A program made the position numbers and the translations under genes. 64,000 bases of DNA from Pseudocercospora fijiensis CIRAD86 (Eukaryota; Ascomycota; Dothideomycetes; Mycosphaerellales; Mycosphaerellaceae), in contig NW_006921533.1 of NCBI RefSeq assembly GCF_000340215.1, positions 2,295,386-2,359,385 of the forward strand. The letters are read 5' to 3'. The notes beneath the pieces are model-generated. The model had not been told where the DNA came from and did no database searches. It saw only the letters and a list, made by a program, of their open reading frames with translations. This document shows, in pieces, positions 8,800 to 17,529 of this stretch; within the stretch, counting starts at the first letter, position 1; the number at the start of each line of letters is the position of its first letter.

Positions 8800-11163
8800 T
8801 ACGTAAACGCTTCGTCTCCTTAAAGCTGCTCTAAGCCTATATACGTTTCCGCTTCTCGACCCGGTATCGCCTTCTACCTCCGCCCTCCTCCTCTTCGTTA
8901 TCGCTAATTAGGGTTTCGCTTAGACTAAATTTCGCATTCTCTTCGCGCTCCTAGGTTTCTTCGATCTCAAGGTTTTCCAATTCCTTAATTAACTCCTTTA
9001 GTATAATCTTTAGTAACCTACCTTAGCGATTCTAGTAGAGGAGATAGTATCGGAATACTATAATAGATTCGAAGGTAGTAGGCGAGTATATTCGATTAAA
9101 GCGGCCCTAGTAACGAGCGATACTAAAAGACCTCTTATAGCCTATGCCTACGCTTAGGATAGCGAGGACGTCCCGAGCGACCGACGCTATCGTTAGAAAC
9201 TTAGGCTCTAACCGCTACTATATAGCGAGAATATCGTCTCCGAATTCGTCTAGAAGACCGGTAAGATCTAGAGATTATTAGCCCTCTTTCCGAGCCTACG
9301 GGTTTATACTTACTCGCGCGCCGATAGAGATCGAACTCTTCTTTATTTACTTTAGTAGTTGCTTCCTCTTCTGCCTCTACTTCCTACCTACGAAATAGGT
9401 ATAATGTCGGAGCCTTCTAAACCTTCTTTTTCTTTATAGGAGCTGCATTTAGACTAGTTTCTTTCCGACGCTCGTAGAATATCTTTTCTAGAATAGTCTA
9501 GTAATGCTTCGGCTATACCTCGTCCGCCTTCTATTCCGGCCTTTACTAGTATATATCCTTTTCTACCGGGTTAAGTAAGTACGTAACGCTATAGATATCC
9601 CCGAACGAGTTAAAGGTAGTACTATAATATTTATGCAACTTAGTATAGGAGGTGTCTATAGCTTTCGTTATAGCTACTTTCTAGGGAACGCTCTTCTTAG
9701 CTAGCTTAGCTACGGTTTCCTCGAGCTCGTTAAAGAGCTAGTTATAGTACGCAAAGACAAGGTGGATCGTCGGTCCTCGGGTTCTTCTAATCGTAGTAGT
9801 AACCTTCGCGTAATGCTTACTAATATCGACGAGATACTCTGCTTAGCGCTATTCGGCGGCGGTAAGGCCGAGCTACTTAATACCCTCGGAACTCTAATAG
9901 ATCTCGAGAGCGGTACGTAAAGTATATCCCCTCGTAACTATATAGAAAGTCGAATCGAACCGGGTCTTAACGTCTTAGGTAAAACGGAGTAGGCGCTAAG
10001 GAGGCCGCTTTTGCTATCGCTTATTCTATACGATATTCTAGGCATCGGTTTTAGGGCGCTCGATTAGGTTCTTTTAAATAGCCTCGAATCGGTTATATCT
10101 CTATAAGCTCGAGTTCGTATATATTGCTAGACGACGAAGCTAGAGAAAAAGAGTTAGAACTATACTAGGTTACCGGCTATAGGTGCCGGCTACGGACAAA
10201 AGTTATACCTTATATAAAACGAGAGCGAGGCTCTCTGCCTTATCCCGTCTTATTGCTATAATAAGTTTCTCGACTTTCGACTTTGCTTTATCCTTATCTA
10301 GGATCTTCTGTTAGTCGTCGTTTAATAGTACAATTTTAAGCGTCTTAAAGAGGGCTCGGATCGCGATTTAAACTATATAAGCGAGGTAGGGAAACTTCTA
10401 TAGGGATGTAACTAGCAACGACGTCGGCTCCGATTCAATAGGGCTAGGGCTATTAATAGGCTCCTCTTCATCGTTATTATCGTGCGTATTATCGTGCGTA
10501 TCCGGAATCGTAGCGAGCTTAATATTCGGAAGATTAAGCTAGATTGTAGACCTTGTAATCTCCTCTACGCACTCGACCCTATCGATACAATTAGTAATTT
10601 TAAAGATATATGCGAGTAAATTGTATATACAACGCCTTATACAATGTTCGATTATTACTAGCGTTGTCCGTAGTAATCGAGATTAGTTTCGTTATTACGC
10701 TAACCCTATCTATTGCCGTATAGACAAGCTTCGCTATATCCTTACTAGTATAGGAACCTAGAATTTCAGGGAATCCGATTATAAGTTCCTAGAGTTTCTA
10801 ATCCGAATTAATAAAGTATAGCATAATCGAGAGGAAGGAGGCTCTTATAGTCCGGCTTAACTAGCTATCGATAGCAATAGCTACTCGGCGAGTATTACGG
10901 AGGATCTCCCGAATATCGTCTAACGTAGCCTCTTTATTCTTTTCGAATATAATACGCTAGGTTGTCGCGCCGAGAAATAGGGGAGGGTAGTTTGTAAGAT
11001 ATAGGTATGTCTTCTATATAGACTCCCTTTCGTAGAAGTCTTCCGGAAGACCGTTTATAGCTAGCATTTCGTTTGCTAGTTGCTTAAAGTCTTCGGGGGA
11101 GAAATCGGTAGCCTTCAATCCTAGAGCTTCCTTAAGCGTAGCCTATAATAATTAGCTAGATCT
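8800..11163 (-). pseudogene. hAT family transposase, RIP-inactivated
   Basis: It would catalyse excision and integration of the surrounding 9.9-kb element. In minus-strand order: ALGLKATDFSPEDFK (about 11120); RVAIAIDS with the first catalytic Asp at 10867-10869; LIIGFPEILGSYTSKDIAKL; ITTDNASNN with the second Asp at 10666-10668; an acidic spacer; after an intron at 10140-10208, DVKTRFDSTF and HLVFAYYNQLF-type sequence; and the dimerisation region FLTIASVARDVLAI with GYKRSFSIAR. The last motif is normally xERxFS, and the likely catalytic Glu is AAG here (9134-9136), a TpG to TpA change. Stops sit on Gln/Trp codons. I did not recognise a BED zinc finger; the N-terminal exon may lie upstream. 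Confidence 0.9.
10140..10208 (-). other. GCCGGC-containing intron in the hAT transposase
   Basis: The 69-nt minus-strand intron starts GTATAACT, has tagccggca and tagccggta units, and ends gttctaactctttttctctag. Splicing in phase 0 joins ..LVLYK to LRRLAIYTN and restores the frame leading into the RFDSTF motif. Confidence 0.8.
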
Positions 11164-11242
11164 CTACGGTTGATTTAGGTAGCCGGAATCTATAGCCGGC
11201 AGCTGTAGCCGGCAGCTATAGCCGGCATTTTAGAAGACATAC
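11164..11242 (-). other. Probable GCCGGC intron at the transposase 5' side
   Basis: The minus strand has donor GTATGT at 11242 and four GCCGG-type motifs, here in the opposite orientation to the other introns. An acceptor such as aatcaaccgtag at 11164 follows. A second possible acceptor lies about 20 nt further on. Confidence 0.6.
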
Positions 11243-11950
11243 CTCTTTCTAGAACGCTGTATCTATATTAACTCTCCTCTCTCCTTAAGATTCCCGATAC
11301 CGTTTAGAATAGAGATAGTTCGTAGGCGATAAGTTCCTATCCCCTAGTTTCGGGTGTTTTAAGATTGAACCGTAGAAGTTGCAGACAATTACTAGTTAAC
11401 CTTTAAGTCGAGAAGTCGTATAACGGTACAATGCCCCCTCTATAAAGAACTTCTAGAATGTGTCCGTTCGCTCCTTACTCCCCTATCGCATCGAGTACTT
11501 CCGGAGTTTATACTCCTTCGAACGTAAGTATAAAGGGAACTATATCTTATAGACCTATTAATTGAACTGCTCTATATACTCGGGTTTCTAAAGATACGCC
11601 TAGCTAGCCTTTTCGAAGATTTCCGGGTTAATACTCGATGTTCTTATATCTCCGAACAACCTTCTACTTAGACTCCGTAAAGGTAAGGACTAGGTAGTAG
11701 TACCCTATAATAAATTCCTACTACTAGGATTCGGAGAGGATGAATCTAGCCCTAATTATAGTCTAGGATTCGATAGGCTCGAAGGTAAGTATACGACCTC
11801 CTCTCGACGTTGTCGCAATCTCGCTCGTATACTAGACTATTTCGACTGTCGTCTCGTTGTTACCCTTCCTAGTATAGCGCCTAGTGTATATACAATGTCG
11901 GTCGGTATGTTTTGAGGTTTCGTACGGTAAGGTAAGGACTTAGGAGTAGT
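11243..11950 (-). pseudogene. Probable upstream exon of the transposase or a separate degraded gene
   Basis: On the minus strand a long frame broken only by TAG/TAA reads NPEIFEKA near 11610, RSKEYKLRKYSMR near 11500 and LVIVCNFYGSILKHPKL near 11370, ending at the intron donor at 11242. The position fits the N-terminal part of the hAT transposase, but I see no BED finger Cys/His pattern. It could also be an independent cargo gene. Confidence 0.4.
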
Positions 11951-12014
11951 AGATGTATACTAGTAGCTATAGAGAAACACCCTTTCTTTTATAGTATCGT
12001 ATCGTTAGGAATAG

Positions 12015-12145
12015 CTAGGTAGTAAATAGCTAGCTACCTTTTTTTTGTTTCCTAGCTACCTAACTACTAGATTTTTTTTCCTAGCTACCCTAGCTAGCCT
12101 AACTACTAGAATTTCTTTCCTAGCTACCCTAACTACCTGAATTTT
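12015..12145. repeat. Tandem repeat of tttcctagctacc units
   Basis: Four imperfect units of about 30 bp (ttttttcctagctacc plus taactactagaattt) lie between the transposase and the next minus-strand gene. They are non-coding, perhaps a promoter or terminator region shared by the neighbours. Confidence 0.75.
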
Positions 12146-12578
12146 GCCTTCTATACGGCGGCTCTCTCCTACTAACGGAACCGAGCTACTATACCTAACG
12201 AATCTAAGCTCGTTTTTAGTCTTAATCTATCCTCTTTCGGTATAAGACACTCGACAAGCAAATGCTTAGGCCGAGTCTAACTACGAAACCTAAGACTAAC
12301 TAATAGCTCTATTAACTAATCCTAATCCTCGAACTCCTTCCGCTTCTTAGTAAAGACCTTAAAGAGCGCTCGAGCTTCTTCGGGTGCCTACGGAGTAGTC
12401 GAGATAAAGCCGTATCGCTAAAATAGGTAATCCTTCGGAGGCTTATATAGAGATTTAGAGAATTCCAACGCTAACCTATCCTACTAGTAGCTTAGATTCC
12501 GGATACAAGCCCTCTCTACCTTAGTAAAGATTTTATATAGCAGTAGTACTCTGCCTTCGAGAAACGCTTTCTATTTAA

Positions 12579-12636
12579 CTGTTAGTATCTGCCGGCTACG
12601 AACGCCGGCTATATATGCCGAGTATAGAATAATTAC
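12579..12636 (-). other. GCCGGC-containing intron in the basic cargo gene (second)
   Basis: On the minus strand GTAATTATTC leads through atagccggcg and gtagccggca to atactaacag, a clear branch point and acceptor (58 nt). An alternative donor, GTATAG, lies at 12642. Confidence 0.6.
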
Positions 12637-13124
12637 CTATACCCCTTCCTCCTATAGTAACACTTCTGCCGTCCCTAGATACCTAGCCCCGATCGTATTA
12701 ATCGCAAGCTACTTTGCCTTTATAGACGTAAAGGCTTCGCTCTAATACTAATAAAGAAACTTCTACTCTATATCGAGGATATAAAGACGATTAGTCTCGA
12801 TTCTAATCCTTGCTAGCTTTTCGTAGTAGCTTTAACTATAATTTTCTAGATTAATAGGACTTATGCCTTAGCCCTTTACTAGTATCTCGTCTCTTTGACT
12901 ATACTCGATCTACTCCTAGCGCTTATCGTCTATAGCGTTAGGCCCTAAGACTATACCTATTACTAGATCAACGTATAGTATCTCCTCGCTTTTTTTAGTT
13001 CCTTTATTCGTAGTATTAAGCTCTGTCGCGGCATCCTAAACTCTAGCATTGTTATTCTCGGCTATCTAAATATCTCCGTTACTATCGGTCGTATCGATAG
13101 AGGTAGCGGCTATAGGTCTAAATG

Positions 13125-13250
13125 CTATTAGTTAACGTGTTAAAGAAAAATATGCCGGCTACAGCTGCCGGCTACGGCTACCGGCTATAGCTACCGGCTA
13201 CGGCTACCGGCTATAGCTGCTAGCTACGGCCGCTAGCTAGATTAACTTAC
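13125..13250 (-). other. GCCGGC-containing intron in the basic cargo gene (first)
   Basis: The minus-strand donor GTAAGT is at 13250. Six or more tagccgg(c/t) units alternate with tagctagc variants. The acceptor is cacgttaactaatag at 13125. At 126 nt it is the longest member, apparently expanded by extra repeat units. Confidence 0.75.
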
Positions 13251-13700
13251 GCTGCTAGAACTTTACGCTCGAAAACTAGCCGTAATTCTTTCCTCCTCTT
13301 AGCCTTCTCTTAGGTTGTCTTCTTATTCTAACCTTTACTTTTTTCTATAGGCGCTAGCTATCGATAGAATGCCTCATTCCGCGCCTTTCTTCTCTTATCC
13401 TTAGCTCTTTTATCCTTATCTATCTTGTCCTTTCTCTCGCGGTCTCGTACGGAATTCTTCTTCGTAGAGTACTCCTCTTTAGTCTTACGCTTTTTAGTTA
13501 GACGCTTAGGCAAAACAAACTCGCGGTCTTTAGTTCTATCTTCTGTTTAGCGCGCGGCGCGCTTCTCTCTTGCTATTGTAAGGGAAAGGGGCGGGGGCGT
13601 AGCGTATAGTAGTTATTATCGGTGTAGGTATAGAGGAAGAAGTTAAAAGTATAAGAATGTCGCGAAGCCCTAATTGTTGCCGCCTACGTAACGTTATATA
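13251..13700. other. 5' part and upstream region of the basic cargo gene
   Basis: 13251-13560 is the Lys/Arg-rich first exon. Beyond about 13560 I see no coding signal. Confidence 0.4.
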
Positions 13701-14035
13701 GGTAAGCTTTCGCAACTACGGCAACTACGCCCCGGTAATAGCAACTACGCCCTAGCAACGGCAACTACGCCCTAGCAACGGCAACTATGCCCTAGCAACG
13801 GTAATAAAGCGTAGTAAATACAACCTAGTAACTATTATAGCCGGCAATCGTAGCCGGCAGTCGAATAAGAGTGTCCTTATAGCAAAACTACGCCCTAGTA
13901 ACGGCAACTACGCCCTAGCAATAGTAACTACGCCCTAGCAACGGCAAAAGAGCGTAGTAAATGTAATAGAGTTACTATTATAGCCGGCAATCGTAGCCGG
14001 CAGTCGAATAAGAGTGTCCTTATAGTAAAACCAAT
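13700..14035. repeat. Subterminal higher-order repeat at the right hAT end
   Basis: A 20-bp unit, ggcaactacgccctagcaac, is repeated about four times, then a block with attatagccggcaatcgtag, ccggcagtcgaataagag and tgtccttatag. The whole set repeats after about 150 bp (GCCGGC blocks at about 13835-13885 and 13975-14030). The position, about 130-450 bp from the terminus, is where hAT transposases commonly bind repeated motifs. Confidence 0.85.
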
Positions 14036-14146
14036 ACAGTCTCTAGTTCAAACTAGGAATCTATATAGTTCGAAAAAACCAAACCGGAACTAGGGAGCTA
14101 GTTCGCCGCTAAGAAACCAAACTATATACGTTTAGTAGTTCGGAAA

Positions 14147-14166
14147 CCGAACCACTGCGGGGTCTA
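14147..14166 (-). repeat. Right terminal inverted repeat of hAT
   Basis: Reverse complement TAGACCCCGCAGTGGTTCGG, matching 4233-4252 at 18 of 20 positions. The mismatches are one C/T and one A/G, as RIP would give. Confidence 0.9.
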
Positions 14167-16616
14167 TCTTTAATTAGGGTATCGTAGTCCTTACTAGAGG
14201 CATAGTTTCGAAATGCATTCTCGGTCCGGCCGTACTTGGCACTAAAGACATTATATAGATCCTATAGAATAGGCTCGGGTACTAAGAAGGTCGATAGGAT
14301 AACCCCGAAGAGGCGATTATCGTACTAGTCTAGAAAGATCTGTTCTGCGATATTAGATACGAAGCTCTCGAGGAATAGGAGAGCATAGTACTAGGTTAAT
14401 CTAACACTAGGAGCTATTAGTAGCTTTAGAACTACTAGAGCAGTATAGCTCTCCTAGACTAGTCGATCTAGCAGGTCTAGATTACACATACTATAGCAAT
14501 CGGCAGTGCCTACTACGACCTTATTAACACTGTACGTACACTCGTATTCGCTATATATCTCTAAGATTATATTACGAAAGTAGCGGCGATATTCTAGGTT
14601 CGGGTAGTAGCGCGTATTCTATAACTATAACTAGATATCTAGTATATTGTTACGCTAGCCTATCTCTTTAGTAGACTAGGACTTCTTAGTCGCGTTCTCG
14701 GCGATTACTATTACGACAGCATTATAAAAAGGGTAGCTAGTAGTTCGAATAGGACGAGGCGGTATAGTAACTGCTAGTAGATCGGTAACGATAGTATCCT
14801 TATCTTCCTCGCCTATATCCTAGCTATACGCATCGAAGATAGACTTATCGACGTCGAATTCCTTACTAGGAACAGTAGTATGCCGCAGATTAGATAGTCG
14901 TACTAGAACATAATCCTATGCTTAGTATAGCCTAGCACTAGCACTAGCACTAGCGCTAGCTACTATCGGGTCTCGTAGAACTATCGAGCGGTAGTTAGAA
15001 CCGTATAGTATACGCTTCTCTATGTTATTTAACTAATATAGTGCGAACATAACTGCTAATGCCTCGATACTAGGAATGCGAGCCGTACGACTAAACTTCT
15101 ATATTAGATCGTCGATATCCTTAGTAATTAGAAGCTTAATCTAGATAACTAAGCCGACATCTAGCACGTTTACCCTAGTAGAAGTCGCTAGAGTGCCGAA
15201 TAGGATACGGATTTGAGACTTAGGCTTCTTAAATTCCTTGTACCGCTTGTCCTTATTAATGTCGGCGATATACGTAGTATAGAAAGAGACAACGCCGAGC
15301 ACACAGATAGTCCTATAGCTACTAGGTACTACCGGCTCTCTATCCTAGGTATACTTCCGAGAATGCTACTTAGCCGGCGAGTCCTTATTAATATTACTAG
15401 TTAAGAGTACAAGCTACTAGCATATTGTAACGCGAGCCTTGTCGATCTGCTTACGACTATCGATAAAGATAATAGTCTTCTAGATATTCTATAGTACCGC
15501 TAAGCTATCGGCGTCTACTATATGCTTAAGTACGAAGTATAGGTAATCGAAACCTATTATCTAGCCCTAAGGCATCGTTTGCAAGATATACTTAGTATCT
15601 AGGCGATCGATAGTACTCTAGACAACCTAGGTCTCGAATGCGCTATCGCCTTGTATACGGAGGCCGTACTAAAGCAGATACTTCTTAGTTTCCTTAGTTA
15701 ATGTTATAGAGTATGCGAGAATAGTCGTATCCTATATTATAAGCTAGCGAAGGAGGTAAAGGACTCTATAATCTGCGCGGAAGTCCTTCTACTTAAGATA
15801 TATATACGCTTTATCCTATACCTATAGGCTAAGGCGGTCGGCAATAGTACGTAGGACCTCCTAGAACTCGGTACTTATCGCTTGCTCGGGACTGTAGATA
15901 ATATGCTAGTATCGGCCTTCTTTAATATTAGTAAACATAGATAGATCCTTCTCCTTTGTTTAGGTAGTAATAATATAGACCTTAATTAGATCCTATTCTT
16001 CCTTATCTAACTAGCGGATAGCGGCTACTATATCCTCGCTCTACTTATTAGCGATGCGTATAAGTGGTACGATCTGTAATGTAATAAAACTAGTAAGCAT
16101 AGTATAGGCCTAGAAAATAATCGTTTTGCTAGCGCTAGTACGAGCTAAAAGCAACACATCCTGTCTCCCGAAGATAATAGTATAGACGCAGTCGAGCTAT
16201 ATCTTAGTCGGTTCTAGTAATAGCTCGCGATAAGGATGCATTAGCTTTAGTATACGCCGTAGACTATGCTCGATAATGCGACGATAGAATAGCATCGCCT
16301 ATTAATTGCTACTAGTATCCTATATAAGTAGCTATACTTCCTCGAGGCTGTACTCGTTTATATTAATATAGCGCTCCTCGAAGTAGGCTGTCTAGCTAGC
16401 CTTATTAGCCTCGTCTAGATTAGTAGGCATCTCTAGCTTACGCTCGATAGTCTATTAAGGCTCTATACGATTAATCGCTAGACGACTAGATAGGCGGACG
16501 AAGTATTAGTCGCCTTCCTTCTTACGCCGATTGCTAGCATCGTCGCCGATATCGAATCTGCCCTTCTTCGCCTTATTGCAATCGCGCTTTAAGAGGTTAG
16601 AGAGATCGTTCGGCAT
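14167..16616 (-). pseudogene. RecQ-like (telomere-linked type) ATP-dependent helicase, RIP-inactivated and split by hAT
   Basis: The start ATG at 16616 survives. The reading frame then runs for more than 800 codons with stops almost only TAG/TAA at Gln/Trp sites. In order: LMHPYRELLLEPTKI; motif I-like LLLARTSASKTIIF (about 16120-16150, Walker A GxGKT degraded to SASKT); VPLIRIANK; DKAYI in place of DEAH, followed by FRADYRVLYLLR (about 15780-15825); KTIIFIDSRKQIDKA; and the second helicase core QIRILFGTLATSTRVNVLDVGLVI with FSRTARI (about 15100-15210). RecQ-type proteins of this kind are often subtelomeric in fungi. The gene continues at 4232 after the 9.9-kb hAT insertion. The 8 bp at 14167-14174 are the right TSD copy. 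Confidence 0.82.
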
Positions 16617-16628
16617 TGCGGACGCCTA

Positions 16629-16737
16629 TCGCTCTATTAGTAGAAGTAGTATCGCTCTATTAGTAGAAGTAATATCGCTCTATTAGTAGAAGTAGTGTCG
16701 CTCTATTAGTAGAAGTAGTGTCGCTCTGTTAGTAGAC
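16629..16737. repeat. 23-bp tandem repeat just upstream of the helicase start
   Basis: Units of tcgctctattagtagaagtag plus 2 nt begin at 16629, 16652, 16675, 16698 and 16721 (last partial). They lie 12 bp upstream of the helicase ATG, in what would be its 5' leader or promoter. Confidence 0.9.
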
Positions 16738-17524
16738 AGTCGGAACCTAGCAAATAGTAGCGTACGCGACTGTAAGAAGCGGCAACAATCGCGGAGCCGT
16801 AGAATAGTAGGTCTCGGGCTCGAGTCTCGCTATCGCTATCGCTACGCAAAGTACTAGATACGACTCGGAGACACCTAATACTAGAATACTGCAATAATAA
16901 GTAGCGCTTAAGGCCAAACAGGATCGCTAGTGTATTTAGAAGGTGTCTAACAAGTTTTGGTATACTAGGTATGCGTATAGGTATTAAGGTATAGACGATT
17001 TAGCGATTTAGGCTGTTTTAGGAGTAGGCACCGACAGGCGGCGAGAACAAGTAAACAGTAGCAGATACTAGACAAGGCGACACTTAGAGGTATTAGGGGA
17101 GTGCTTTCTAAGGCTCCTCGTATAGGTAGTATATTCTAGAAGGGGTTTGTTATCTATCGCGATATAGGTGTTTATAGAACAAACGCGAAGCCGAGAATGT
17201 CCGTATAGTTAGAATAGACTATAGCCTTTATTTTTACAGTACTGAAATTTTGAAGTAGGCCAAATTCTACGTATGTCTATAATACAGAACCCCCTCTATA
17301 CAAGTCTAGCGGCAGCTGCGATAGTTGTTAAGTTATAAGCCTATCTAATATCTCTAAGGAGGTGTTGCAAGTAAGGAATCGCCCGATTAGTGCAGTTTGT
17401 CTTTAGGCGCTTCGCTAAGGCTCGCTCTTCCTTCTATACTATACTATATTAAGAAGACCCGAGATCCGGTGTACGTAGAACATAAAGGAAGTTACGAGCA
17501 TAAAGCGAAAATAGCCTAAGATAG
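16738..17524. other. Unassigned DNA between the helicase and chromovirus A
   Basis: No gene recognised. Part of it (about 17220-17400) seems to keep more CpA/TpG than its surroundings, so it may be less exposed to RIP or younger. A short minus frame at 16706-16894 lacks any recognisable motif and is taken as chance. Confidence 0.4.
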
Positions 17525-17529
17525 AGGCA

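Larger units (their letters stand above)
12150..13560 (-). pseudogene. Unidentified basic protein, hAT cargo, with two GCCGGC introns
   Basis: The minus-strand exons are: about 13560-13251, rich in Lys/Arg and open in more than one frame; 13124-12637, with PIAATSIDTTDSNGDI, SEEILYVDLVIGIVLGPNAI and an Arg/Tyr-rich helical stretch (KLARIRIETNRLYILD); and 12578 to about 12150, with LEGRVLLLYKIFTKVERA, EEARALFKVFTKKRKEFED and KHLLVECLIPKEDRL. Stops are TAG/TAA at likely Gln/Trp. The total is about 400 residues. I do not recognise a family. The introns and stop pattern match the other genes in this transposon. Confidence 0.5.
4233..14166 (-). mobile_element. 9.9-kb hAT DNA transposon with cargo genes, inserted in a helicase gene
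   Basis: The ends are inverted repeats: TAGACCCCGTAGTAGTTCGG on the left and, reverse-complemented, TAGACCCCGCAGTGGTTCGG on the right. Eighteen of 20 positions match, and both differences are RIP-type transitions. An identical 8-bp TSD flanks the element. Inside lie a hAT transposase (about 8800-11163, minus), two histone H3-like pseudogenes (5528-6199 and about 7840-8440), an unknown plus-strand gene (4663-5190), a 361-bp tandem duplication (6727-7449) and a basic unknown protein (about 12150-13560). GCCGGC-centred repeats lie in several introns and in the subterminal DNA. The size is large for hAT, which fits a cargo-carrying element. All genes are RIP-inactivated. Confidence 0.92.

Noticed and set aside
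4233..14166. Starship-type giant element
   Set aside because: No tyrosine-recombinase captain could be recognised; the TIRs, the 8-bp TSD and a hAT transposase explain the element.
4233..14166. Endogenous large DNA virus (histone genes plus repeats)
   Set aside because: No capsid, polymerase or other viral hallmark gene is visible, and the ends are those of a hAT transposon.
15213..15404. 63-codon plus-strand frame
   Set aside because: Antisense of the second helicase core on the minus strand.
16706..16894. 62-codon minus-strand frame upstream of the helicase
   Set aside because: Overlaps the 23-bp array and shows no recognisable domain.
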